Source: Macrobrachium rosenbergii (Eukaryota; Arthropoda; Malacostraca; Decapoda; Palaemonidae). Taken from it: a stretch of 64,000 nt of DNA. Positions 10,990 through 20,420 of this stretch are shown here, in pieces. The notes beneath the pieces were generated by a model, which was not told where the DNA came from, searched no databases, and was given only the letters and a program-made list of their open reading frames with translations. Both the position numbers and the translations under genes were made by a program. Every line of letters starts with the position of its first letter. Position 1 is the first letter of the stretch. Location of the stretch: NCBI RefSeq assembly GCF_040412425.1, contig NC_089749.1, positions 37,148,070 to 37,212,069 on the forward strand. The letters run 5' to 3'.

Positions 10990-11199
10990 ATAATAAACAA
11001 AGCCGCTGCAAACACCCGATGTTTACACCAAGTGCAGCAGAGAGAGAATGAGGTTGTCTACTAAGTCGTTCCTAGTATTCCCGTTAGTGGGCGGGACTGG
11101 TAGCCTACACTAAACAATCGGAGCGCTACCACGAATTTCAAATTGAGGCTGTAGCGTAAGTGGAAAGTATAGCTATGTAATTAATTGGTAAATTACTTA
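10990..11199. repeat. 5' terminal repeat of D2
   Basis: This is the reverse complement of 6085-6205: GAATGAGGTTGT, CCTAGTATTCCCGTTAGTGGG, CTACACTAAACAATCGGAG and CACGAATTTCAAATT. It ends near AATTGGTAAATTACTTATAT, which the internal complementary region at 6310-6345 copies. Confidence 0.75.
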
Positions 11200-11242
11200 T
11201 ATAAAATTAGTTCTATGATTATCTTGACTACATTATCATAAA

Positions 11243-11415
11243 ATGTCATACAAACAACAGTTATATCTCTTGGATTCAATGGGGAATTCAATGCTGCCCC
11301 AAATTCCTCTTGGTGATCAATATTATTATTGCTACTATTCAGAAGATGAGCCCTATTCATATGAAACTCAACCTTCCAAAGAATATGGTGCTCATTTGAA
11401 AAAAAGTAATAGAAG
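11243..11415 (+). CDS. Candidate short exon of unknown gene
   Basis: A plus-strand frame opens after a TGA at 11225 and is open from 11228. It has ATG at 11243 and codes for 58 residues rich in Tyr, Ser and Gln (DQYYYCYYSEDEPYSYE) before TAA at 11417. The TAA overlaps a plausible splice donor, AGAAG|GTAATG, at 11415/11416, so the frame could be an exon ending at 11415. It is in the only non-repeat island between D2 and the TTAA element. I do not recognise a family. It may be chance: the stretch is AT-rich and the open run is only about 63 codons. Confidence 0.3.
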
Positions 11416-11539
11416 GTAATGGGAAAAACTGAAAGAAGAGATCAGCTATTAGGAAAAGATAGATTAACCCTTAGACGCCGAGCCTCTATTTACAAAAGTG
11501 TTTGCCGTATGCCGGCGGGGTTTGAGAGTTAGTGCCGAA

Positions 11540-12229
11540 GCGGAAAGAAAGTTTTTTTCAAAAAATCACAGTACACTTAATTTTTAATATTGAGAGTTCA
11601 TTTTTGGCTCCTTTTTTTTATTGCCTGAGGTTTAGTATGCAACCATCAAAAATGAAAAAAAATATCATTACCATATATAAATATTAGAATATATGACAGC
11701 ACAAAAAAAAATTCATATATAATTGTATACAAATCATGCTGTGAGCAAAACAGTTAAAGCTAATGAGTTTTTTTTTTTTTTTTTGTATTGTACACCAAAT
11801 TGCGATGATTTTGGTATATACGAATTGTAAAACGATGAAAGCAACACAGAGAAAATATTATCACAAAATGATGCATGAATTCGTAACGCACGGACATAAA
11901 AAAGTTTTTTTCAAAAATTCACCATAAATCGAAATATTGTGCTAGAGACTTCCTGTTTGTTGCAAAATGATGGTAAATGATTGAATATTACTAGAATGTA
12001 AGAGTTTTAGCTTACAATTGCATTTTTCGACCATTTCAGTAGAGTCAAAGTTGACCAAAGGTTGAAAATTTGGCTTACCGTCATTTATATGAAAATATTT
12101 CAAAACTGATAAAAGCTACAACCATGAGTTATTTTTTGTTTTATTCTACACACATTTTCATATATAAAACTTTATGTAACGCCTAATATAAAACGGTGCA
12201 AAAATTACGACAAAGTGACTAAAGAAATA
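11540..12229. repeat. Left part of ~377-bp tandem repeat array
   Basis: The segment from about 11895 to 12226 matches the units at 18435-20420, with shared AAATTCACCATAAATCGAAA, TGCTAGAGACTTC and CGACAAAGTGACTAAAGAA. The outer segment (11540-11890) is more diverged. The last unit stops at ACTAAAGAA where D3 begins. Confidence 0.75.
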
Positions 12230-12570
12230 TGGTATTTTTATAATAAAATAAGGTTTCACACATACTTACCGAACAATTACATAGCTATACGCTTCTTAAC
12301 CCTATGGCAGTCGAAATCCCAAATTTCTCGGTGCTAGCGGCGTTGCTGACGTGTAGGTGATACAACCCCGCCCACTTTCGGGGATCCCAGGTACTACTGA
12401 GCTTTGCTTGACAATTCGTTGAGCCGCCCCGTCCAACTGTGGGGAGGAGGGAGGGCTTTAATCATGTAATTGTTCAGTAGGTATGTGTGAAACCTTATTT
12501 TATTATAAAAATACCATTTTCACACATGAAACTTACCGAACAATTACATAGCTGAATCCACATTACCCGG
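12230..12570. repeat. D3 3' terminal repeat and internal complementary region
   Basis: 12231-12286 and its inverted copy at 12461-12515 form a ~55-bp stem around ~175 bp. The inverted copy is followed at 12516-12560 by CACACATGAAACTTACCGAA, a copy of the reverse complement of the outer right end (18400-18434). The two outer ends are thus joined head to head inside the element. Confidence 0.85.
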
Positions 12571-13039
12571 CTGGTGGGCATATGGACTTTTAATGCAAAT
12601 AAGAAAAAACTCACATTGCAAGAATGTTGTAGTACCTTACCTCGTGAGAGAGCAGCTGCAGGAGAATACTGTCTCTGGTCGGCGCTCTCATCACTTGTAG
12701 GGAACGTGGCAGTAGTGGCCAGGATCGCTCCTACTACTAGTGGGTATTCTGCAACCATGGAGGTTCACCGATGGTTGATCAGAATGAAATAATGTTAAGC
12801 CCTTGCCCTGGGCTATGACCAGATTAAAATAACAATCAAAGACCATCACCTACACATAACCATAAAAAATTAACAAACCCTACCATAAAAACTGGAGGGT
12901 ACTCCTGGTACCGTGTACCCCCAGGCTTCCCCAAAATTCGACCACCTTCTAATCAAGACGAAGAGATAGTCAAAAGGAAGGGGAATTGGACCAAATCCCC
13001 CTATGCTTCCTTTCCCAACACCATGCCCATCACCGACAA

Positions 13040-14060
13040 AGGTCCTAAACGACAACAATTATCAAACGTTGCTTCCACATCCTTCAGGTAATGGAGAGCA
13101 AAAACCGATCTTGACCTCCAGAACATAGCTCACAAAATAGATGCTAGCGACGTATTATGTCTAAAAGCCATGGAAGTCGCTACTGCCCTAACCTCGTGGG
13201 CTTTAACTTTACACACCTGTAGAGTCTGATCTCTTACTGACGTGTGTGCTTCCTGAATCAGGCTCCTTAAAAGAACGAAATTGCGTTCTTAGACATGGGA
13301 CAGCTCGGATCTTTAACTGAACACCACAATCGGTTCGAACTTCCTCTCAAAGCCTCTGTTTTATGAAGATAAAATTTCAGTGCTCTCACGGACACAAAGA
13401 ACGTTCTTCGTCCTCTTCTCCTACTACTCCTGACAAGCTTCGAATGGAGAAGAAATGAGGCCATGGTCTTGAAGGATCTTCATTCTTAAATATAAAAAAA
13501 TCCTGAGTATAGGCACACACAGCTTCGTCTTGTGTGAATCCTATCTCTTTACTCATTGCGTGCAGCTCGCTGATTCTACCAGCTGAAGCTAAGGCGACTA
13601 AGAATAACGTCTTCTTAGTAAGATCCTTCAAAGAAGCCGAATTAAGAGGTTCAAAATTTGCTTTAGAGAGCCAGGACAATACTACGTCTAAATTCCAGTC
13701 CACTAAACCTGGTCTCCTTGTCCTAGAGGACTCAAAAGATTTAATCAAGTCGCTGATGTCCGAGTTATTAGATATATCTAAGCTTCTATGTTTAAAAACT
13801 GACGCCAACATGGATCTATATCCTTTTATTGTCGAAGTCGATAACTTCCTAACGTCTCTCAGATATATTAGGAAGTTTGCTATCTAATGTATAGAGGTTT
13901 TAGAAGAAGTTGTGTGACTTTCTCTGCACCAATTTCTAAAAACTCCCCATTTTGACTGATAGAGTTTGCCCGAAGAGACTCTTCTACAGTTAGCAATAGC
14001 CTCTGCCGCTCTTCTTGAAAAACCTTTCGCTCTGACCAGGTCCCGGACAGTCTGAATCCT
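13040..14060 (-). pseudogene. D3 tyrosine recombinase
   Basis: The N-terminal part is in the frame around 14060-13884 (SRRAAEAIANCRRVSSG, YQSKWGVFRNWC). The core is in 13811-13386 (DISDLIKSFESSRTRRPGL, WNLDVVLSWL, TLFLVALASAGRISELHAM, with the first catalytic Arg). Then come ALKFYLHKTEALRGSS (13460-13290) and the C-terminal part around 13270-13040. The last holds the His-x2-Arg box (HEVR, His codon 13196-13198) and the Tyr nucleophile in LHYLKD (codon 13088-13090). One in-frame TGA lies between them. The enzyme would insert a circular DNA copy without target duplication. All four catalytic positions remain, but frame breaks make this copy inactive. Confidence 0.85.
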
Positions 14061-15181
14061 GTCAGAGCGAGATACGACAACCCTTGGTGATTTCTGTCGA
14101 AATGGGGCTGTTTGAGTAGCGATGGAATTTGTGGCAGAAGCCTGGGGAAGTCTACTAACATCCTCAGGAGATCCAGGAACCACTCCTTTCTGGGCCAAAA
14201 AGGAGCTATTAGTGTCATCGTAACATTCTGGTGACTCTGAAACTTGTTTAATACCTCTCTGATCATCGCAAATGGTGGAAATGCATAAACATTCAGACCT
14301 GACCAGTCGAGAAGCATTGCATCCGTTTTCCAGGCTAACGGGTCCGGAACCGGAGAACAGAAAAGAGGAAGCCTGTTGTTCCTGGACGTTGCAAAGAGGT
14401 CTATCGTTGGTTGTCCCCACAACCGCCATAGATCCTGACAAACTCTGATATCCAATGTCCACTCCGTTGGAAGAACCTGACGCGCACGACTGAGTTCGTC
14501 TGCTAAAACGTTGAGCTTCCCTTGCACGTACCTGGGGAAGAGGGTCACTCTGTGCGAATTCGCCCACAGAAGAAGATGCTCCGTCATTCTATACAGGGAG
14601 AACGAATGTGTCCCTCCCTGTTTCCTTATGTATGACAGCGCTGTGGTGTTGTCCGAGAACACCGCAACTTTCTTCCCTTCGACTAGAGGAGTGAAACTTT
14701 GAAGCCCATGAAAAATTGCTTTCAGCTCCTTTATGTTGATATGAAGACCTCTCCCCTGTTCCGTCCAGATGCCTGATGTCTTCTCTTTCCCCAAGAGGGC
14801 TCCCCATCCCGAGTCCGATGCGGCGGCATAAAATTCTAGCTCTGGGTTCGCTCTTTTGAGGGACAAACCCTCGTGAGCTCTTTCCTCCGACAACCACCAA
14901 CGAAGATCCTCCTTGATTTCCTCGGAGATCGGAATAACAGTCGAATCCGGTTGAATTCTCCGGTCCCAACTGGCCTTTAGGTAGAATTGTAGCGTCCTCA
15001 TGTGAAGACGACCAAGTGTAATAAAGGTCTCCACCGAAGCGAGAGTCCCCAGCAGGCTCATCCACTCCAGAGCCGTGCAGGACGAGTGGTTTAACAGTTT
15101 CCGTACAGTCGCAAGGAGAGACTCTATTCTCCTCGGGGAGAGAAAATCCCGAAAAGCTTGTGAGTCCAGAATCATCCCCAA
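13880..15181 (-). CDS. D3 RNase H domain ORF (433 aa)
   Basis: Residues about 1-75 are the end of RT (thumb, TLGRLHMRTLQFYLK). RNase H follows with Asp123 (AASDSGWGALLG), Glu152 (INIKELKAI), Asp177 (VFSDNTTALSYI) and Asp228 (LNVLADELSR), the four metal-binding acids. After it comes the DIRS linker TIDLFATSRNNRLPLF and PDPLAWKTDAMLL, ending near the recombinase start. The ORF is continuous, but it is out of frame with both the RT before it and the recombinase core after it. It would act in the same polyprotein as RT. Confidence 0.85.
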   Translation of the reverse strand: MGMILDSQAFRDFLSPRRIESLLATVRKLLNHSSCTALEWMSLLGTLASVETFITLGRLHMRTLQFYLKASWDRRIQPDSTVIPISEEIKEDLRWWLSEERAHEGLSLKRANPELEFYAAASDSGWGALLGKEKTSGIWTEQGRGLHINIKELKAIFHGLQSFTPLVEGKKVAVFSDNTTALSYIRKQGGTHSFSLYRMTEHLLLWANSHRVTLFPRYVQGKLNVLADELSRARQVLPTEWTLDIRVCQDLWRLWGQPTIDLFATSRNNRLPLFCSPVPDPLAWKTDAMLLDWSGLNVYAFPPFAMIREVLNKFQSHQNVTMTLIAPFWPRKEWFLDLLRMLVDFPRLLPQIPSLLKQPHFDRNHQGLSYLALTGFRLSGTWSERKVFQEERQRLLLTVEESLRANSISQNGEFLEIGAEKVTQLLLKPLYIR

Positions 15182-15244
15182 ATATGGAATCCTCTGACTC
15201 GGTACTCACTGTGACTTCTCTAAATTCATTACTAATCCCAGTTG

Positions 15245-15859
15245 CTATGTTAATATTAGTGTCCGATTTAAATCCCTCACACACTGGAGACTGGAGTCGG
15301 ACCTTAGAAGCCAGTCGTCCAGATAAAAAGCAATGTTGATTCCCATCAAATGTAACCATCGACTTACCGGGGCCAGGACTCGAGTAAATACTTGAGGGGC
15401 TGTCGAAAGTCCGAAACAGAGCGCTCTGAACTGGTAAACTCTGCTGTTGAAAACGAACCGTAGATATTTCCTGGAGCTCCTATGAATAGGTACATGGAAA
15501 TATGCATCTTTCATGTCCAGCGACACCATCCAGTCTCCTGGTCGAAGAGCTGACATGACTGATCGGTTGGTTTCCATACGAAACTTCGTCTTCAGAACAA
15601 AGATATTGAGTGCACTCACATCCAGGACAGGCCTCCAGCCCCCCGATGACTTGGGGACTACGAACAGCCTGTTGTAAAAGCCCGGTGAGATGTCTTCCAC
15701 TATTTCTATGGCCTTCTTGGAAATCAGGGCTTCTACTTCTTTGGCAAGAGCCAAAGCTCTTTCTGATCCCTGCGAGTATGCTGTCAAGGCGATGGGAATA
15801 CTCGACAGCGGTGGATCTTGCACAAACGGGATCACATAACCTCTTAAAACTGTGATCAC
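15245..15859 (-). CDS. D3 reverse transcriptase ORF (204 aa)
   Basis: The frame contains SPGFYNRLFVVPK and GGWRPVLDVSALN (about 58-85), LDMKDAYFHVPI with the catalytic Asp (about 114-125), CFGLSTAPQVFT (148-159) and YLDDWLL (179-185). This is a full RT palm typical of DIRS elements. The start near 15859 probably lies inside the original polyprotein. Upstream residues continue in frame 15896-15480. It ends shortly after the palm because of a frame change into the RNase H frame. Confidence 0.85.
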   Translation of the reverse strand: MITVLRGYVIPFVQDPPLSSIPIALTAYSQGSERALALAKEVEALISKKAIEIVEDISPGFYNRLFVVPKSSGGWRPVLDVSALNIFVLKTKFRMETNRSVMSALRPGDWMVSLDMKDAYFHVPIHRSSRKYLRFVFNSRVYQFRALCFGLSTAPQVFTRVLAPVSRWLHLMGINIAFYLDDWLLRSDSSLQCVRDLNRTLILT

Positions 15860-15941
15860 CCACTGTTCTGCCCCTCTTCGACTCCATTCCCGCCAAAACA
15901 GGCGGAGTCTTGCTCCTACAGGTGTGTGAGGGTAAAATTCC

Positions 15942-17849
15942 CTACTTGTCCAACTGTCTCGAGGGTGGTTTCTTACTGGCTGTGGCTTGTGGACGTAAAT
16001 TAGTCCTTGGTCTGGGTTGCCATCTAGTCTTTCCCCCCCGAAAAGGGTGCTTCTGAAGAGGTGACCCTTTAGCTCCTGTAGGTGTTGTCTCCTTGGGGCG
16101 TCGCGTCGACGAACGAGTCAATAAGTCATTGGTAGACTTTTTCTCCAGATCGGAGAGAACTTGCTGAATAACCTGTTCAGGGAATAAATGCAACTTACAT
16201 AAAGGCGCAAACATGAGAGCAGACTTCTGGTTAGAAGTGACTCCCTTGGAGGTGAAAGAGCACCAAAGTTCTCTCTTTTTAAGGACGCCCAGAGTAAAAA
16301 GAGATGCAAGTTCCCCTGAGCCATCCCTGACTGCCTTGTCAGCACACGATAATACATCAAGCCAGTCTGTCGCCAAGCTATCCTCCAGAGATTGACAATC
16401 CTCTATTTTCCTTGCTAATGCAGCAATAGTCCAATCTAAGAAGCTGAAAACTTCTATTACCTTAAATAGGTTCTTAATCAGGTGGTCGAAATCAGGCGAA
16501 GAGAAGAAAATTTTCGCCGACGAAAACGCTGTCCTTCTGTTAGCATCCACCAGACCTGAGAAATCCCCTTGGGAGGAGGCAGCGACTCCCAACGAGGGTA
16601 ATTCTCCAGTAGCATAAAATTTATAGGTTTTCAGTAACTTGGACGGTGGGACAGCGAAGGCGGCTTTACCAGACTCCCTCTTCTTCTCCAGCCACTTCTC
16701 CGCTTCTTTGAAGACTCTTTTCGCCGACTGCGAAAGCACTAGTTTAGGTAGACTCGCCGAAAGTACTTTCCTATCCTTAACAAAGGTAGAAGGAGGCGAA
16801 AACGGAGGAGCTGGCTCGAATTCCGGATAAGAAGCCAACAAAAACTTCATCAAGTTGGAGTAAGCAGAAGCCGCTTTCGATTCTTGTTCCGACTGATCCT
16901 CTACATCCGACGTTGTCGACTGCTTGGTTTCTTCATCCGTACAAGCCTTAACTTTCTTCAATGACTTAACTAAGTCCTGAAGCTGTCTCAACAGTTCCAA
17001 AAAAGCTTCTTTGTTGTTCGCATCATCTCCCGATGGTGTGGGCGAAGGCAACGACTTCCTTGATGAAAACTTGCGAGTCGAACTCTCTCTCTCGTCAGCT
17101 GGCGAACGAGTCGAAACTTTCCTTGTTTCAGTCGGCGAGATGAAACTATGCGAGTTCGACACTGATACCTCGCGAGATCGCTTGCGAACAGCACCCAAAC
17201 CTCTACTAGGCGAAAGATACACAGGGTTCTCCCAACAGCTACACGAGGGTTGAGGACTCTTTTCCCTCCCTCTCTTCACAGGTGATGACGAACTATCCAA
17301 TGGCACTGCGCGCCTTTTTAACGGGCGTGACACTTCACTCCACTTCTTTCGCCTGGTATCAGGCGAACACACCTCCGAGTCCGACGACAAACCTACACCA
17401 GACACATCTACACCTTTCCAATGGTGTCTCTTCACAGTAATTGAGTCGAAATTCACGACTGAGTCGACGGCTGCCCGTGGGCAAACCCCTCCAGTCTCCC
17501 TTCGACTCACGGTATGTCTTCTCCCAGGTGCTGGGGAGCGAGACAGTGACCTCGGTCTAGGAGAAGTGGAGGGACGGACAGCCGCCTCTTCGGATACGAC
17601 ACTTGCACTTTTCACTTCACTAGACTTAGTCACAAATTCACGAAAAGATGTACCTAAATCCAAAACAGATTTAGCAATCAGCTCAAATTTCCTATCCATC
17701 TTATCTTCTAATTGGGCAATGATGTCGGAATCAGAAGCATGGGGAACCTGAGCCGGAGTAAGATGTACTGAAGTAGGAGGACTATCAATAGGAGAGACGT
17801 TTGACAAAATAGGAGAAGACAAAGCGGGCTTCTTTGCCTCTGACGGCAT
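15942..17849 (-). CDS. D3 ORF1 main part (635 aa)
   Basis: A long uninterrupted frame, Ser/Lys/Arg-rich in its first half (repeated R-S-x-S and S-P motifs) and more ordered in the second. The second half contains SLGVAASSQGDFSGLVDA and a helical region (about residues 385-560) shared with D1 and probably with other DIRS ORF1 proteins. It is separated from its cysteine-rich N-terminus (17708-18109) by a frameshift at about 17850. The role is presumably RNA binding and particle assembly, by position. No domain allows a firmer statement. The first Met at 17849 is likely not the native start. Confidence 0.75.
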   Translation of the reverse strand: MPSEAKKPALSSPILSNVSPIDSPPTSVHLTPAQVPHASDSDIIAQLEDKMDRKFELIAKSVLDLGTSFREFVTKSSEVKSASVVSEEAAVRPSTSPRPRSLSRSPAPGRRHTVSRRETGGVCPRAAVDSVVNFDSITVKRHHWKGVDVSGVGLSSDSEVCSPDTRRKKWSEVSRPLKRRAVPLDSSSSPVKRGREKSPQPSCSCWENPVYLSPSRGLGAVRKRSREVSVSNSHSFISPTETRKVSTRSPADERESSTRKFSSRKSLPSPTPSGDDANNKEAFLELLRQLQDLVKSLKKVKACTDEETKQSTTSDVEDQSEQESKAASAYSNLMKFLLASYPEFEPAPPFSPPSTFVKDRKVLSASLPKLVLSQSAKRVFKEAEKWLEKKRESGKAAFAVPPSKLLKTYKFYATGELPSLGVAASSQGDFSGLVDANRRTAFSSAKIFFSSPDFDHLIKNLFKVIEVFSFLDWTIAALARKIEDCQSLEDSLATDWLDVLSCADKAVRDGSGELASLFTLGVLKKRELWCSFTSKGVTSNQKSALMFAPLCKLHLFPEQVIQQVLSDLEKKSTNDLLTRSSTRRPKETTPTGAKGSPLQKHPFRGGKTRWQPRPRTNLRPQATASKKPPSRQLDK

Positions 17850-18109
17850 GGAGTTGACTCTAATCTAGCCCTGCTATCAGCCCTAATGGCTGCCTTTCTT
17901 TTCCTATCTTTTTCCATCTTATCAAGGTGAGACAAAAAACTCTTCCATCCTTGATCATCTAGATCTACACATTCATTACATGTACGCTCTTTAGTACACT
18001 CTTGCCCCCTACATTTCACGCACTTTGAGTGTGGGTCATAACATAACTTGGCTAGTCTAGTTTTGCAGCCTTCGCTGCAAAACCTAACAGATGAACCTGA
18101 ATCTGACAT
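17708..18109 (-). CDS. D3 ORF1 N-terminal cysteine module
   Basis: Starts MSDSGSSVRFCSEGCKTRLA, then C-V-K-C-R-G-Q-E-C-T-K-E-R-T-C-N-E-C and a helix with many Lys/Arg (HLDKMEKDRKRKAAIRA). The Cys pattern C-x3-C ... C-x2-C-x4-C-x5-C-x2-C recurs in D1, B1 and B5. It looks like a small zinc-binding fold. The Met start is credible because D1 shows the same Ser-Asp-Ser-Gly beginning. The frame should shift to 15942-17849 after about 85 codons; the remainder of this frame is out-of-frame reading. Confidence 0.7.
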   Translation of the reverse strand: MSDSGSSVRFCSEGCKTRLAKLCYDPHSKCVKCRGQECTKERTCNECVDLDDQGWKSFLSHLDKMEKDRKRKAAIRADSRARLESTPCRQRQRSPLCLLLFCQTSLLLIVLLLQYILLRLRFPMLLIPTSLPN

Positions 18110-18235
18110 AACTCACACTAAACAGATGAATAAAGAAAGCAGCTATGCCGTCAAACACAAAAAACAACCAAGAAAATTGTACTTCACCAAATCGGGTGTC
18201 AAACAAAATGGCGAACAGTTAACTGCAGCGAAAAA

Positions 18236-18434
18236 ACCACGGGTGTTTCACCGTGGGCGGCAGGAAACGAATTGTCAAGCAAAGCTCAGTAGTACCTGGG
18301 ATCCCCGAAAGTGGGTGGGGTTGTATCACCTACAGCTCAGCAGCACCGCTAGCACGAGAAATTTGGGATTTCGACTGCCGTAAGGTTAAGAAGCGTATAG
18401 CTATGTAATTGTTCGGTAAGTTTCATGTGTGAAA
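18236..18434. repeat. D3 5' terminal repeat
   Basis: This is the reverse complement of about 12270-12420. Shared blocks are CAAGCAAAGCTCAGTAGTACC, GGGATCCCCGAAAGTGGG and GGTTAAGAAGCGTATAGC. The outer end is GTAAGTTTCATGTGTGAAAT. Confidence 0.85.
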
Positions 18435-20420
18435 TCTGAGCTTTTCAGCAGTTAGCGAGGACGTAAGGAAAAAGTTTTTTTTTTAAATTCACCATAAATC
18501 GAAATATTGTGCTAGAGACTTCTCGTTTGTTGCAAAATGAAGGTAAATGATTGAATATTACTAAAATGTAAGAGTTTTAGCTTACAATTGCATTTTTCGA
18601 CCATTTCGGTCGAGTCAAAGTTCACTGAAGGTTGAAATTTTGGCACTTACTGTGATTTATATGAAAAAATTTCAAAACTGATAAAAGCTACAACCATGAG
18701 TTATTTATTGTTGTATTCTACATGAAATTGCGCACATTTTCATATACAAAACGTTATGTAATGGCTAATATAAAACGGTGCAAAAATTACGACAAAGTGA
18801 CTAAAGAATTTCTGAGATTTTCAGCAGAGTTAGCGCGTGCGGATGTAAGGAAAAAGTTTTTTCAAAAATTCACCATAAATCGAAATATTGTGCTAGAGAC
18901 TTCTCATTTGTTGCAAAATGAAGGTAAATGATTGAATGTTACTAGAATGTAAGAGTTTTAGCTTACAATTGCATTTTTCAACCATTTCGGTCAAGTCAAA
19001 GTTGACCGAAGGTTGAAATTTCGGCACATCCGATTTATATGAAAATATGTCAAAATTGATAAAAGCTACAACCATGAGTTATTATCTGTTGTATTCTACA
19101 TGAAATTGCGCACATTTTCATATATAAAACTTTATGTAACGGCTAATAGAAAATTGTGCAAAAATTCCGACAAAGTGACTAAAGAATTTCTGAGATTGTA
19201 AGAGCCTGACGCCGTCTCTTCCAAACACGTGTGTGTTGTGTGTTCGTCGTCCATCGGAGTGGCGAGACGTTTGGCGTCTTCACAAACAGAAACATACACA
19301 CAGTTTGATACAGAAGATTCGTTGGAACATTATGAGTACATGATTAGAATGCTTGCATGGCAGTGCAAGTAGCGGTGATTGTACATACATCAGGACAACA
19401 CTGGTTAGGGAGAAACAGACGGAAATATTGTATGGTTGAAATCGCGTTCCTTTAGAGAAAGAAAACGAGATGCTCTTATTGTCTTGTCCACTCCGATAGA
19501 CGACGAACACACAAGATTTTCAGCAGAGTTAGCGCGGACGTAAGGAAAAAGTTTTTTCAATATTCACCATAAATCGAAATATTGTGCTAGAGACTTCCCG
19601 TTTGTTGCAAAATGAAGGTAAATGATTGAATATTACTAGAATGTAAGAGTTTTAGCTTACAATTGCATTTTTCTAGCATTTCGGTCGAGTCAAAGTTGAC
19701 CGAAGGTTGAAATTTTGGCACTTATCGTGATTTATATGAAAACGTCAAAATAGATAAAAGTTACAACCATGAGTTATTTTTTGTTGTATTCTACATGGAA
19801 TTGCACATATTTTCATATATAAAACTTTATGTAACGGCTAATACAAAACAGTGCAAAAGTTACGACAAAGTGACTAAAGAATTTCTGAGATTTTCAGCAG
19901 AGTTAGCGCGGACGTAAGGAAAATGTTTTCTCAAAAATTCACCATAAATTGAAATATTGTGCTAGAGACTTCTCGTCTGTTGCAAAACGAAGGTAAATGA
20001 TTGAATATTGCTAGAAAGTAAGTTTTAACATACAATTGCATTTTTCGACCATTTTGGTCGAGTCAAAGTTCACCGAAGGTTGAAATTTTGGCACTTATCA
20101 CGATTTATATGAAAATATGTCAAAATTCATAAAAGCTACAACCATGAGTTATTTTTTGTTGTATTCTACATGAAATTGCGCACATTTTCACATATAAAAC
20201 TTTATGTAAAGGCTAATAGAAAGCAGTGCAAAAATTACGACAAAGTGACTAAAGAATTTCTGAGATTTTCAGCAGAGTTAGCTGATGCTTTCTTTTGGGA
20301 TATGAAAGAAACTTCGTTTTTTGCAAAAAAAAAGCTGGGTCACACTTGTAAACAAAACAACAGCTTGATCCGTGAACTCACAGCATCCCTCAAGGCGCGA
20401 TTTAAAATTTTTCGTAAACG
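18435..20420. repeat. Right part of ~377-bp tandem repeat array
   Basis: Unit starts (TCTGAG) are at 18435, 18811, 19189, 19884 and 20259. Spacing is 376, 378, about 379 (after removing the 19197-19514 insertion) and 375. Units hold no open frame of note. Each includes poly-A/T runs and a GTCGAGTCAAAGTT-CCGAAGGTT block that can fold. Confidence 0.85.
19197..19514. mobile_element. Fold-back piece of TRIM-F LTR
   Basis: 19197-19264 is the start of the TRIM-F LTR in plus orientation (TGTAAGAGCCTGACGCC...). From 19265 the same LTR continues in the opposite orientation, so GTGTTCGTCGTCCATCGGAG (about 19241) faces its complement at about 19490-19510. It interrupts a unit of the 377-bp array. It looks like a snap-back or template-switch product rather than a normal solo LTR. 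Confidence 0.7.

Larger units (their letters stand above)
6032..11199 (-). mobile_element. DIRS-like element D2 with internal replacement by B2
   Basis: The left end (6032-6345) has the DIRS 3' terminal repeat plus internal complementary region. The right end (about 10990-11199) is the reverse complement of 6085-6205, including the GTGGGCGGGACTGGT block. Between them, on the minus strand, remain the post-RNase H linker and recombinase (8200-6850). RT and ORF1 are missing. Their place is taken by a family-B DIRS 5' half (8265-10890). No target duplication is evident at the outer ends, as usual for DIRS. The element lies in the 5' UTR intron of EXOSC4. Confidence 0.75.
12230..18434 (-). mobile_element. 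DIRS-like retrotransposon D3, nearly complete
   Basis: All parts of a DIRS element are present on the minus strand. In order they are the 5' terminal repeat (18434-18236), ORF1 (18109-15942), RT (15859-15245), RNase H (15181-13880), tyrosine recombinase (about 14060-13040), and the internal complementary region with the 3' terminal repeat (12570-12230). It sits inside the ~377-bp tandem array between ACTAAAGAA and CTGAG with no target duplication, as expected for recombinase-mediated insertion. Damage is light: an ORF1 frameshift near 17850, a frame change between RT and RNase H, and frame changes plus one stop in the recombinase. I saw no methyltransferase domain. Confidence 0.9.
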
